DNA of 64,000 nt from Prorocentrum cordatum. Lineage: Eukaryota; Sar; Dinophyceae; Prorocentrales; Prorocentraceae. The notes beneath the pieces were generated by a model. It was not told the origin of the DNA. It saw nothing but the letters and a program-made list of their open reading frames with translations, and did no database searches. This document shows positions 50,220 to 61,560 of the stretch, in pieces. Within the stretch, counting starts at the first letter, position 1; the number at the start of each line of letters is the position of its first letter. The stretch is from the NCBI GenBank assembly GCA_963575745.1, contig CAUYUJ010014589.1, positions 325,001-389,000 on the forward strand. Reading direction: 5' to 3'. The translations under genes were made by a program, and so were the position numbers.

Positions 50220-50900
50220 GGTTTTCCTTCTGGGTGCGGCCTCTCAGGCTCCCCAGAGCGCGCTCAGAGTGCCCCAAGAGGCCCCCAAGACTGCCCAAGA
50301 GGCCCCCGAGACGCCCAAAGAGCGCTCGAAGACGCCGAAGATGACCCCAAGACGGCCCAAAAGGCCCCCAAGACAGCCCAAGAGGCCTCCAAGACGCCCC
50401 AAGAGCCTTCCAAGAGGCCTCCGAAGAGAGCCCCAAGAGGCCAAAATCGTTGATTTTCATTGGTTTTTTCGATGTTTTTTGTGTTCTGGCTTTTTCGGCT
50501 TCCGGACGCTCCAAGACGGCCCAAGAGGCCCCCAAGACCGCTCCAAGACGGCCCACGAAGCTCCCAAGACGGCGCCGAAACGACCCAAGAGAGCCCTCAA
50601 GACGGCCCAAGTGCCGCCCAAGACGGACCAAGAGGCCCCAAGACGGGCCCAAGAGGGACTCAGGAGGGATACCGAGAACTCAAAAATGGAGCCCTCCGTC
50701 CCAGAAGGCGCCCAGGAGGTCCCAAAGAGGCCCCAAGAGGCCTCCAAGAGGCCCCAAGATGTCGCCAAGAGGCCCCAGGAGACTCCCAGGAGGCCCAAAA
50801 GAAGCCCCAGAAGGCTTCAAACATGTCTCCCAGGCGCCCCCGAACGGCCTCTCAACAGACCCCAAGAGGCCCCCCAAAGAAGCATCTTGACGACGACTCT
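50220..50900 (-). repeat. CTTGGG minisatellite block 5, inverted
   Basis: CCCAAGAGGCC units, the reverse complement of blocks 1 and 4. It carries the inverted module AAAATCGTTGATTTTCATTG...CGGCTTCCGGACG (50,438-50,515). Confidence 0.75.
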
Positions 50901-51420
50901 ATTTCGCCCCATCGAGAGACGACCCCCAGGGAACTGCTTCACCATCAAAACTCCCCACGCAACGCGTCCGAACGACACCCGCCCCCAAGAGCGCAACATG
51001 GGCAACGAACACGCAGACAAAAACCAGCGATGCCATATCACGGGCCGGCGGAATGAGCGAAGCGATTCAATAATTACCTCGTTTCTGGCCTCCCGCAGTC
51101 AGACAGCAGGATTTCCCATGCAGGGTTGCCTTTGGGGTGGTGTTGGGCTGTCGAGACAGGATCTTAGGAGGGAAGTTGGCCCGGGACCTGAGAGGAAAAC
51201 GGAGAGAAAGGTTCCTGGGAGAAGGGGTCCTTGCTCTTGAAGGAAACATGAGGACATGGGCCAGGAGAGAAAGGAACGGATTGCTCTGCGGGCCCCACGC
51301 TTGCGGGAGACCCTTTCACCACAAATAGCGTAGATGCTTCACGTGTGTGACGCCCCTGCCGACCTGCATACCTCACCTCCCCTGCCGACTGCAGACAGCA
51401 GGGTGATCCGCAATGCATAT
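50901..51420. other. Unrecognised sequence
   Basis: No supported exon, RNA or repeat. Confidence 0.4.
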
Positions 51421-51424
51421 TATT

Positions 51425-51669
51425 ATGAGGCGGAGGAGGAGGAGCAGGATCGGGAGGAGCAGGAGGAAGATGAGGAAGAGGAGGAGGATGAGGAGGAGGA
51501 GGAGGAAGTGGATGATGAGGAGGTGGAGGAGGAGGAGTTGTTGTTGATGATGATGATGCTGATGATGCTGCTGATGATGACGATGCTGATGATGGTGATG
51601 ATGGTGATGGTGATGATGCTGGTGATGATGATGATGTTGCTGACGATGATGATGCTGATGCTGATGATA

Positions 51670-51738
<69 letters not shown>

Positions 51739-51945
51739 CGGATGCTGATGATGCGGATGATGATGATGATGATGCGGATGATGATGATGCTGATGATGAT
51801 GATGACGATGATGATGATGCTGATGCTGCTGCTGCTGATGATGATGATGATGCTGATGATGAGGATGATGGTGGTGGTGGTGATGGTGGTGGTGGTGATG
51901 ATGATGATGATGAGGAGGAGGAGGAGGAGGAGGAGGAGGAGGAGC
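51425..51945. repeat. GGA-GAT-GAG compound microsatellite
   Basis: GGA/GAG (51,425-51,535), GAT with GCT variants (51,540-51,910) and GAG (51,911-51,945). Confidence 0.92.
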
Positions 51946-52091
51946 CGTTGCATGGCATTTGCAGAGAAGTCTTGGCGCCCTTCAGACGGTCGCCCCGGCA
52001 ACGGGGGGCCGAGGCGCACCCTCCGCCGTGTGCCAGGAGGGAGAGAGGGGGCCCCGGGGGACCAGGGGGGCAGGGTGCAGAGAAGGGTTCG

Positions 52092-52575
52092 TGGGAGAAA
52101 GCGGAGCGCCCCCCCGGCCGCACGGCCGTGCCTCCGTCGGCGGCGAGCCCTGGGGAGAAGTCAAAGGGGGCGGGCCTGCTAAGAGGGCTCGGAGGGCCTC
52201 GGGCCTTCCGAGGCGTTGTCTCGGCCTCTCCCGAAGACGCAGGCAACTTCGCAGTGGGCCCCGTGGCCTGAGGGAAGGATGCACCTGACGCACGAAGCCC
52301 CCACGATCTGCGAGCGGGCCTGGGACGGGGCCCAGAGCGAGGCTGGCCCGGAGATCAGGGGGCTGGCGTTGCGAGTCGAAGCGTATGTTCGCGATCGTTT
52401 AGGGGGAGAAGAGCAGCCTTGGAGAAAGGGGAGCGACCCCCTGGCCTCGCGGCCATGTCTCTGTCGGCGGCGAGCCTTGGGGAGAAGTCAGAAGGGGCGG
52501 GCCTTCTTAGAGGGCTCGGAGGGCCCCGGGCCGTCTGAGGCGTTTTCTCGGCCTTCCCCGAAGACGCAGACCATT
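52092..52575 (+). repeat. Tandem pair of about 155-bp repeats
   Basis: 52,092-52,247 and 52,421-52,575 share GGAGAAAG.GGAGCG, CGGCGGCGAGCC.TGGGGAGA, AGAGGGCTCGGAGGGCC and CCCGAAGACGCAG. An inverted partial third copy is at 54,190-54,245. CTTCTGAGAAG motifs follow at 52,580-52,625. Confidence 0.75.
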
Positions 52576-52658
52576 TCTCAGAAGGCCAGGAGGGTTCTGA
52601 GAAGCCCCGCCGCCTTCTGAGAAGGCTTGGCTCACCCCCCCGGGGCGCGCCGCCGTGG

Positions 52659-52787
52659 TTCGAGCAGATGGGGTCGGACTATCGCGCCGCATCGTCGATA
52701 TATCGCCGCTGCGGTTTGATGTGGAGCCAGATTTTTCCTACGTCGACGTCGCCGATGCGGCGCGATGCTCCGACCCCATCTATTCGG
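52659..52787. mobile_element. MITE-like element family B, copy 1
   Basis: 129 bp with 39-bp terminal inverted repeats (33 of 39 positions pair): AGATGGGGTCGGA...ATCGCGCCGCATCG at the left, and its inverse CGATGCGGCGCGAT...TCCGACCCCATCT at the right. The interior is short and has TCGTCGATATATCGCCG. No protein is encoded. Confidence 0.8.
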
Positions 52788-52911
52788 ATCCCATTTGGGA
52801 GACCTCTCATGCCAGGATTCGGGAGGCGAGGTCGAGCAGTGCATCGACGAGAGGTGGAGGGGGACGGGGGTGCCCCGTAAAGCTGGCACGAGGGTAAAGA
52901 ACAATCTGGAG

Positions 52912-53178
52912 GGGTACAGTGGAAACCCGTGCCAAGAAACACCCTGCTTGCCTCCAGGGTGCCCTGGGTTTTTTGGGTGTTGATGGTTTTGCGATACACA
53001 GCGTGACGTTCCCACACCAAACATCGATGGATGTTCTGGGGTTTCAGGGTTGGGTTTCTTGTGGTCGAGCTCCTTTTGTAAAGAGCACTCCTAGCTTTGG
53101 ATGGGGTACCCCTCTGTTTTTCGTGCCTGGGTGTTCTTGCACTTTGGCGTGGTTCTCGTGTTGGGTATCCCCATGGCG
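52912..53178 (+). repeat. About 270-bp direct repeat, copy 1
   Basis: Matches 54,247-54,531 along its length, for example CCAAGAAACACCCTGCTTGC, AGCGTGACGTTCCCACACC, GGTCGAGCTCCTTTTGTAAA and CACTCCTAGCTTTGGATGGG. Divergence is about a tenth. No coding function is recognised. Confidence 0.85.
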
Positions 53179-53199
53179 CCTGGGCCCTTCGGCGAGGGT

Positions 53200-53870
53200 G
53201 CCCAGGCTCTTGGCCCACGCTCCTGAAGCTGTGCTGCGACTGGAAGGCTGGCGTACCCTCTCTCCGCGGGACTTCCGAGCTCTGGAAAGGCACGATGGGG
53301 CCCAGCAGTCGCCCTCGCTCCCCCTTCTCGGAGGGGTCTCTCTCTCTCTCTCTTTCTCCCGCTCAGTGGTGAGGTGCCCTTCTCCTCGTTCTGCTTCCTC
53401 CCCCTTCTCCTCCCCCCGTCTCCTCCCTGGTCTTCTCCTTTCTCTCCTCCGCCACCCCCTCGTCCCTCCCAGCGGCTTCGAGCTCCCTTCGCATTGTTGG
53501 CGGGATTGTTGTTACTCCTCCCACTGCTGAGATGGAGTTTCACTAGTTTTGTTTGCTGCTCCAGTCCGCTGCAGGTCGTACAACGTGACCGAACACATAA
53601 CAAGACACGCGTGCTGTCTGTGCCAGCCGCGTTGTCAACATCGCAGTTGCCGCATGCTTGGTGGCAAGCACAAGCGAAGTGTGATGTTCCATCTTAGTGA
53701 TCAGATCACCGGCAGTCGCAGTAAATGGTATGTTGCCACATCGTTCCTCATTCCGTGCGTTACCCCAGTATGCGTTTCCCCGTTCAGCTCCGCCCATGGC
53801 ACGCGGCTTGTGGCGACCCGCATTACGCCGCCTCCTTCGTATTGAAGGGCTTCGGTGGACAGGCACACGC
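53200..53870. other. Unrecognised sequence
   Basis: Contains a CT run (53,338-53,356) and pyrimidine-rich DNA; no exon is supported. Confidence 0.4.
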
Positions 53871-53880
53871 CGGCGTGCAG

Positions 53881-54050
53881 GATTTATGTCCACGGCGACT
53901 GCGTCTCAAATTTCTGGACTCCCTTCCCCCGAGACGCGGTGGACGTGGACGACAACCTGGCCTCTGGCGAGGCCATTCTTTACACATACATGCATTGTGC
54001 CTATGGTCCGCTGGAGTCCCTGACCAGCACGTCCAAGACGCTGTGTATAT
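53881..54050 (+). CDS. Possible exon, unknown product
   Basis: After GGCGTGCAG one frame reads IYVHGDCVSNFWTPFPRDAV, DVDDNLASGEAILYTYMHCA and LESLTSTSKTLCIW. It is protein-like, but the right border is unclear and the other frames are also open. Confidence 0.3.
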
Positions 54051-54084
54051 GGATCGGCGGCGAGCGAGGGGGGGAAGTGAGAAG

Positions 54085-54245
54085 GAAAAGGAGGCGGCGG
54101 GACTTCTCAGAAGCCTCTTGGCCTCCTGAGAAGTTCTCTGCGTCCTCGGGGGAAGGCTCAGAAGACTTCTCAGAATGAAGGGGGACGTCTTAGCCTGCTG
54201 AGAAGGTCCGCCCCTTCTGACTTCCTCCCCAGGGCTGGCCGCCGA
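54085..54245. repeat. CTTCTCAGAAG cluster and inverted partial repeat
   Basis: Several CTTCTCAG/CTGAGAAG motifs, followed by the inverse of the 52-kb tandem repeat (CCGCCCCTTCTGACTTC.TCCCCAGGGCTGGCCGCCGA). Confidence 0.6.
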
Positions 54246-54246
54246 A

Positions 54247-54531
54247 TGGATACAGTGGGGCCCATGCCAAGAAACACCCTGCTTGCCTCCAGGGTGCCCT
54301 GGGTGTCGTGGGGTTCGATGGTTTTTCGATGGAAAGCGTGACGTTCCCACACCCAAAATCGATGGACGTTCTGGGGGTCACGGTTGGGTTTCGTGTGGAA
54401 GGTGTTTTTGTGGTCGAGCTCCTTTTGTAAAGAACACTCCTAGCTTTGGATGGGGTGCCGCTCTGTTCTTCGTGCCTGGGCTTTTTGCACCTTGGCGTGG
54501 TTCTCGTGCTGGGTATCCCCACAGGGGCCTC
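54247..54531 (+). repeat. About 270-bp direct repeat, copy 2
   Basis: Partner of 52,912-53,178, 1.34 kb downstream, with an extra 12-15 bp (GTGTGGAAGGTGTTT region). Confidence 0.85.
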
Positions 54532-54719
54532 TACTGTACAGACCTCGCCCGCAATGTGGGGCACCGAGAGCGCGCTCGGAGGATCCCCGTCGAACCGTGG
54601 GGGGGGGGGGCGCCCGCCCGCCGCAGGATGCGGCGGCGACGGACACCTACCGGTGGAAGCAGGACCCATCGCTGCGCTCCGAGCTCCTGCGGGGGTGGGG
54701 GTGGGGGAGGTCAAGTCCG

Positions 54720-55112
54720 ACCGAGGTAAAGGATCGAGGCCGGTTCGGGGAGGGTGCACCCAGGAGTAGATCGGGTCGGACGATCGCGCCGCATCGCCGA
54801 TGCATCGCCGCAGCGGCCCGATGTGGAGCCCGAGTTCCTTCCCGCGGACGTCGCCGATGCGTCGCCCACGTCACCGATGCATTGCCAGTGCATCGCCGAT
54901 GCATCGCCGGTGCATCGCCGATGTATCGGCGATGCGGCGCGATTCCCCGACCCCAGCTGCTCGGACCCCGTCTAGGAGGCCTCTGGAATGTCCTTCGTGC
55001 TTGCTGGTATTATTGTGCATCGTGGGGAGGGCACCCTTGGATGTTCTGTGTGTTCTGGCTGGCGGAGGGCCCCATGTTCTCGAAGAGTGTGATTCTGTCT
55101 CAAGTCCGCTTG
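54720..55112 (+). repeat. R190 repeat copy B, split by a MITE
   Basis: The left part (54,720-54,757, GGATCGAGGCCGGTTCGGGG) and the right part (54,985-55,112, CTTCGTGCTTGCTGG...CTTGGATGTTCTGTGTGTTC) together match the uninterrupted copies at 12.8 and 60.5 kb. The intervening approximately 230 bp is absent from those copies and contains MITE B copy 2. Confidence 0.75.
54762..54964. mobile_element. MITE-like element family B, copy 2
   Basis: About 200 bp. The terminal inverted repeats pair at 30 of 38 positions, with the inner ATCGCGCCGCATCGCCG arm exact. The interior is longer than in copy 1 owing to added GCATCGCCGAT units. It sits inside an R190 copy, so its insertion is younger than that repeat. 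Confidence 0.8.
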
Positions 55113-55339
55113 TACCCTCCTTCCGCAGCCCCTGCTCTCGAGGGAGCGCAGACGCGGACTCAGGCGCGCGGATTTGCGAGGGGGGCCCTGATACCGGGCA
55201 GAATCGGCGCGCTTCGTCGCCAGGTGAGGCGGGATTGGGTCCTGTTGTTTTGGAGCAACCTTCCCCGATGCATGGGTCTGGCTCCCACGCGTCGGATCCC
55301 CACTTCCCTGATCCTTGCCAGCGTTTGCCCGATGATCCT

Positions 55340-55530
55340 ACTCCTGGTTGTGCGCGTGCTTATGTTCCCGCTCCTGCTCCTTCTCCCACTGGTCCTGCTC
55401 CCCCTGCTCCTGCTCCTCTCCTGTTCCTGCTCCTGCTTCTGCTTCTGCTTCTCCTGCTCGTGCTCCTCCTGCCCGTGCTCCTGCTGCTGCTTTTGCTCCT
55501 CGTGCTCCTGCTGCTCCTGCTCCGCTGGGC
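55340..55530. repeat. CTCCTGCTCC microsatellite
   Basis: TGCTCC/TGCTTC units; Leu/Ser-rich frames are repeat artefacts. Confidence 0.85.
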
Positions 55531-55534
55531 GCTG

Positions 55535-56225
55535 CCCTCGCCGCTCCAGTTGCCAGGGTGGCGCTTGGGGGGAGTGGGGCATCCTCCCGGAGCGGACGAG
55601 AGTGGGTGGGCCGACAGGGACGTCGGACGAACGGGGCTCCGGGCTCGAGGTGTTCGGGCGTCTCCGTCGGTTCGCGGCGGTGTTCCAGCCTCGGGAAGCT
55701 TTCCAGCAGCTGCGCCTCGCCGCGAGCCCTCCGGGGGTGCCCGAAGCGTCGTGGCCAGATGACGTGGATCACCTGGATCGGACGAACGGAGAGCATTCGG
55801 ACAGGGCAGTTGCGATCGCCGGTCTGTGCCTCCTGGTAGCCTCCTGGGCCCCTGGGTCCGTCAAACGAACATCCGGGATGAGAAGCCGATCCCAGGGAAA
55901 GCCCGGGCCGAGGGTCCAGCACCCTTCAGGACCCCATGCCAACACCAGTCACCTGTAGGTGCCCCTATGCCTCCCTGATAGCAGGGCCTCGCGATTGCAG
56001 AGGCAAGACCGTCCTCCTCATCCTCATCCTCCTTGCAATCCTCCTCACCCCATTCGTCATCGTCCCTGTCGTCCCCATTATCGTACCCTTGCTGCTCTTG
56101 CTCCCTCTGTTTTGCTCCATCCTCCGTCTCCTCATGCGGCCGCGCAAGGACACCGACGAGGTCGAGGTGTCAGTCAGCGTTCCACTCACCGCGCTCGACT
56201 CAGAGGGGCCTCGTAGCTCGAGTTG
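55535..56225. other. Unrecognised sequence with one dispersed repeat
   Basis: Holds the CAGCAGCTGCGCCTCGCCG repeat (55,650-55,750) shared with 11.6 kb; otherwise nothing is recognised. Confidence 0.4.
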
Positions 56226-56229
56226 GGCG

Positions 56230-56762
56230 AGGGCATAAGGAGGAGGAGGAGGAGGACACAGAAGGGCAGTGGCAAGGGAAGCAGTACGGTGATCAGAAAC
56301 ATGCTCACGAGGAGACGGTCTCGGGGATGATGCTGATGACGATGACGATGACGATGATGATGATGGTCGTGGTGGTGGTGGTAATCATGATGATGATGAT
56401 GACGACGACGACGATGATGATGATGATGATGATGATTATGATGATATTGATTGATGGATTGCTTGATGAGGATGGTGATGTTTTTGATGCTAACGATGTT
56501 GATGATGATGGTGTTGATGATGATGAGGATGCTGATAATCATGATCGTGATGATGGTGGTGATGATGATGATTCCGATTATGCTGATTGATCATGGTGGT
56601 GATAACGATGTCGGTGGTGATGCTTATGCTGATGCTGATGCTATTCATGCTGCTGCTGTTGCTGCTGCCAACGATGATTGGCGATGACGATTGTAATGAT
56701 AGTGGTGATGATGATGGTGATGCTGATGATGATGAGGGTGATGATGGTGATGATGATCATGC

Positions 56763-56818
<56 letters not shown>

Positions 56819-57602
56819 CCGATGCTGATGATATTGGTGATGCTGCTGATGATAGTTGCGATGATGATTATGATGATGCAGACGATTATGGGGCTGTGGC
56901 GAAGATGGTGATGATAGCCATGGTGAGGATATCGATGGCTCGGGCGATGACGAAGACGAAACACATGACGATGACGATGATGATGCTAATGATGATGCGA
57001 ATGGTGTTGCCTCTGGGTGATAGTGATGGTGACGACGATGATGCATCTTGTGAATGTGGTATTGAGCTTGATGTGTGGACGGACGATGGACGGGATAATG
57101 CTTATGTTGAGATGAGGATGATTTTGATGGCAAAGATGATGCCACTGATGCTTGTGATGATGACGAAGGTGATGTTGACGATGCTGATACTGATGATACT
57201 GGTGAGGCTTCTGATGACGATGGTCGCGATGCTGATTTTGGCGATGATGACGATTTTTCGAATGTGATGGTGATGGTGGTGAGGGCGATGCTGATGACTA
57301 TGATGATGCTGAAGATGATGATGATGATGCTGATGATGATGATGACGCTTATGATGGTGATGCTGATGCTGATGGTGATGCTGACGATACTGATGATGAC
57401 TTTGATGATGACGGTCGAGCTGGTGATGATGTTCCTGATGATGACGATGTTGCCGATTTGGATTAGCATGGTGGTGGTTATGATGATGACGACGACGATT
57501 ATGACGACTCGCATGATGATGACGCCGCTTTGTACTTTGAAGATGATGTCAATGATGATGATGACGATGATGATGATCATGATGTTGATGGCAATGCTAA
57601 TA

Positions 57603-57668
<66 letters not shown>

Positions 57669-57790
57669 ATGGCGATGATGATGCTGATCCTGCTGATGAT
57701 GCGATGATGGTGACGCTGATGATTATGATGATGGGGATGATGATGGTGATGCTGTTGTTGGTGATGCTGCTGACGATGCTAAAGATATTG
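56230..57790. repeat. 1.5-kb GAT microsatellite array
   Basis: GAT triplets with GCT, GGT, GAC and ATT variants. Pure GAT runs of 15 or more triplets occur near 56,765-56,815 and 57,600-57,665. Very long open frames (poly-Asp, poly-Met, poly-His/Ile) follow from this. Confidence 0.95.
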
Positions 57791-57799
57791 GCATCCTGG

Positions 57800-58200
57800 A
57801 TCAACACATACACATCTCCACCGCGGGCTGGTTTTCTGTCATGGGGGTTGATTGGATTATTGTTTCGACGGTGGGTTGCTTGGTGCGCCAAATCTCGCGA
57901 TAGTGATCTGTCGCGTGTGCAGCGTCATTTTGGCACGCGGCTGCACGCTCAAAAAACAACACATTCACGTGTTGTATAGTTCGGGGTGGTGTATAACGTC
58001 CCCTTTGTGGGCCCATCGTTTTTATACACCGCCACCGTGTTGCCATAGGGCGCTTGGGAACAATTATTTATTCGCGATCGCGCCATGTGTGCGCATGACC
58101 ACGTGGTAAGTACTTGCTCTTGGCGGGGCAGGCAGTGACACCCTTGCCGGGGCGGTCGCGCGCAGGATGTGTCCTTTCCTATGGCTGCCTGGTGGTGGCG
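57800..58200. other. Unique sequence between GAT arrays
   Basis: Has an inverted pair GGTGTATAA (57,988) and TTATACACC (58,022) and a consensus donor GTGGTAAGTA at 58,103. A short open frame (57,852-58,109) is not convincing as a gene. Confidence 0.4.
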
Positions 58201-58209
58201 CATATTTGG

Positions 58210-58802
58210 GGGTCCCGCAGATGATGATACTGATGCTGATTACGGTGCTGCGGATTACGACGGTGATGGTAATGATATTGCTGATGAGGATAGTGATTAT
58301 GATGTATGATCGCGATTGTGGTGACGATGCTGATTCGTGCGATGGTGGTGTCTTTACTGACGACGACGATGGTCTCGATAATGATGATGCGTGTTGTAAC
58401 ACTGACAGCGATGATGCTGCTGATGATGATGGTCATGGTGATGGTGATGGGGTGATACGAGTGATTATGGTGGTGATGGCGACGAGGATCATGATGCTGC
58501 TGATGTTGATGGCAATGATGGTGGCACCGATGAGGATGGTGATGATGATGACGGCGATGATGCTGATGCTGCTGATGATGTGTATTGTGCTGGTGGTGAC
58601 GCTGCTATCGGTGACGTGGATGATGGTTCTTGCGATGATGCTGAGTGTGTTGGTCCTGGCGGTATTGGTGGAGATGGTGATGACGAAGATGGGCATTTAT
58701 TATGGTGGTGGTGATATACGGAGGCTGAGGTTGAGGATGATGGTGATGATGGTGATCGTGATGATGATGGAGATGAAAACGGTGATGAAGATATTGGTGA
58801 CC

Positions 58803-58883
<81 letters not shown>

Positions 58884-58990
58884 CTGTTGATGACGGTGGT
58901 GATGATGGTGATCGTGATTGCTTTGCTGGTGCTGATGGTGGTGGTGGTGGTGGTGGTGGTGTGGCTGCTGCTGATGATGCTGATGCGGAT
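58210..58990. repeat. 0.8-kb GAT microsatellite array
   Basis: The same texture as 56.2-57.8 kb, with a pure GAT run at 58,803-58,883 and GGT runs near 58,935-58,960. Confidence 0.95.
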
Positions 58991-59510
58991 TGCGATGGGA
59001 AGAAGAGGGCTCGTCGACATTGTACGTGCCTGGGTGCTTGTTGTTCAAGTATTCCTGCGCCTGCGATTTGCGCTGGCTCCTTGTCTCAGTCCAGCTCCTC
59101 CCGCGTCTCGCCTCGCTGCTGCTGCTGTTGTCCCTGACCCTGCATTCTGCTCCTGCTGCTAGTCTGGACTCGTCTTATGTTTTCCTCCCCCTTCTCCTCC
59201 TCGCGATTCGCGGCTCGGAACCGCCGCGAGCGCAGACATGTGGTTGTAGCGTGACTCGCCTGCGCATCACGTGTGTAAGGCCACGGCTCTCACTCCCTGG
59301 CCTGATGGGCACAATCGGGATCCAGGGGAGCGCGCACGACTCTGGCGGTCGTGTCGCTTCGCTTCCTCACAACCCGCGGCTCTCGGACCGAGGCGGTCAA
59401 GGGCGAGGTGAAAGTCGTCATTCAGCCCCGCTGTCTGAGATTGCTGCACAGGCGACGCGCGCAACGACCTTTTATTGAAAGCGTGCGAGATCGGTGAGCA
59501 TGAGAAGAGG
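58991..59510. other. Unrecognised sequence
   Basis: An open frame extends from the GAT array, but its Leu-rich part follows CTGCTG repeats; no gene is called. Confidence 0.4.
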
Positions 59511-59514
59511 GATG

Positions 59515-60060
59515 AAACGGAGCAGGAGTCCGAGGAGGAGGAGGGGGAGGAGGAGAAGGAGGAGGAGGAGGAGGAGGGAGAGGAGGAGGAGGAGGAGTTG
59601 GAGGAGAAGGTGGAGGAGGGTGATGAGTAGGAGGGGGGAGGGAGCGGGGGGGGGGTCCAGCCCCATCCAGGGACAAGGCCCTGGTCGAGGGTCAGCTCTG
59701 CTCGCACTGCAACCCGGAGGGTTCCACCTGGACGCTGGGAAGAGGGCAGGTCACCGTTTCCTTGGAAAAGAAGGACCGATCGTCGTTGTCTGGCGTCGTC
59801 GTGGTCTGTCGGCGTCATGGTCGTTGTCCGTCGTCGTCTGTCATCGTCTGTCGTCGTCGTCGTCCGTCGTCCGTCCGTCGTCTGTCGTCCATCGTCCGTC
59901 GTCCGTGCGTCCGTCCGTCCGTCCGTCCGTCCGTCCATCCGTCGTCGTTGTCACCGTCGTCGTCGTCATCTTCGTCGTCGTCTTCGTCGTCGTTTTCGTC
60001 TGTCGTCGTCATCGTTGTCGACGTCGTCGTTGTCGTCGTCGCCTGTCGTCGGCTTCGAAG
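59515..60060. repeat. GGA tract and CGTC/GTCC microsatellite
   Basis: GGA (59,515-59,640), then CGTCGT, GTCCGTCC and TCGTCGTC units (59,770-60,060). Confidence 0.9.
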
Positions 60061-60487
60061 GGCATCCACCTACTTCTTCCCCCCGCCCTTCTCGCCCCCC
60101 CCCCCTCGGGGGCTGAGAGGGAAACTGGGGCGGCAGGAGCAGAAGGAAGAGGAGCAGGAAGAGGAGGAGGAGGTGCACGCGGAGGAGTGCGAGGAGAAGG
60201 GAGAGGACGAGGATGAGGACTGACGTTGCGACACCAGTCGATCTGACTTTGCCCAACGTGCAGTACAAATGAGCCTGAGGAGCGGATTTGATCCGGGCAG
60301 CCCCGAGGGGGTAGTCTCGCGGGACAAACTCGTCGTGGGGGGTGTGCGGAGCCCCGCCAGTGGCCTACGACAGGGCGCCGCTCAATCATAGTCTGTGTTC
60401 GCAGGCGAGCCTAGATCATCCTACCTCCGTCCCCTGGCTTTGACTCGTTTCGCAGTTTCGTTGTAAGTCAAGATATCGAAATATAAT

Positions 60488-60670
60488 CGGAGCGAGGTGT
60501 AAGATCGAGGTCGGTTCAGGGAGGGTACCCTACTGTTCTTCGTTTTTGCTGGATGTTCTTGTGCACCCTGGGGAGGGTATCCTTGGATGTTCTGTGTGTT
60601 TTGGCCGGCGGAGGGTCTCGTGTTCTTGATGGATATTCTTTTGCCCTAGGTTCGATTGTGAGGACGATTT
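60488..60670 (+). repeat. R190 repeat, copy C
   Basis: Best match to copy A at 12.8 kb; uninterrupted. Confidence 0.75.
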
Positions 60671-60679
60671 CGGTGTCAG

Positions 60680-61400
60680 AAGGCGCTGTGGCTTCCGGTC
60701 CGTTCCTTTAGTTTGGTTGGGGATTTGTTTGTAACCGAGGCTCGCCGTGGCCAGAATAATACGTTCGTTATGGTCGCTTGATGACTGTATGGGCGCGACG
60801 AGGGCAAAGGCCCAATTGTGGGAGCTATAGTATCGCACCCATGGCTTTATGAAGATCTCTAGCCAAGGAAGGCGACGCGGCAGGGTGGGAACACGCTGGT
60901 CTCATGCAGTGTTCACAGGCTTTTTGTGACCACCAGTGTTTCCGAGCGCATCTTGCAGTACATGCTGACAGCTAATTCTTGACGCTTCGCGTATCCCCGC
61001 CAGCGTATACCGACTATAGGGAGACCACCCGGTCGGAAGCATCCAGCTCTGGAGCCCCATGGCACCCAAGGCCGTCCTGGGAAGGGTGGGACCGCCAGGA
61101 AAGTTCATGGAGGGGCGCTGACTGGGGTACCAGGGAAAAAAGGACCGCCCCAAAAGGTGACGCGCAATACGCCGACAAGCGACAGCGAGGAAGGGAGCTC
61201 GAACGCTGGTAAGGCGGCGACATGTCTGACAAGAGTTCCCTACGCACAGCAGGATTGACACAGCCCAGAGCCCCCAAGGCGCACGGCCTAGGGATGTCTG
61301 GACAAGGGGCGCTCCCTTCATGAAAGGCTGGCCGCACCCGTACACAGCGGATACCCCCCAGAGGTGTGGCGCGTCCTCCTCCGTTGGCGTCACCACTACT
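60680..61400. other. Unrecognised sequence of lower GC
   Basis: Open frames exist on both strands (minus 61,405-60,902; plus 60,979-61,212) with ordinary composition but no recognisable motif or splice pattern. It contains GTATCCCCGCCAGC at 60,991. Confidence 0.35.
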
Positions 61401-61406
61401 GTCAAA

Positions 61407-61560
61407 CGTCCTGCGGCTATCGGCTGCCCTCCTCCCCCTCCTGTTGCTTACAAGTCCTGCGGCTATCGGCCGCTACCCCCGTTTCCTCGTCGCCAGAACT
61501 GTACAAGTCCGCGGCTATCGGCCGCTAACCCCCATTTCCTCGTCGCCACAGCGCAGTGCT
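61407..61560 (+). repeat. GCGGCTATCGGCCGCTA tandem repeat
   Basis: Three to four units of about 55 bp, each with ACAAGTCC, GCGGCTATCGGCCGCTA and TTTCCTCGTCGCCA; the central part is palindromic. Confidence 0.7.

Noticed and set aside
53543-53893. Minus-strand frame overlapping the 53.9-kb patch
   Set aside because: Basic, Arg-rich and without motifs; the plus-strand frame after an AG acceptor reads better.
56645-57580. Poly-Asp, poly-Met, poly-His and poly-Ile frames
   Set aside because: All three frames on both strands are open because GAT repeats contain no stop; not genes.
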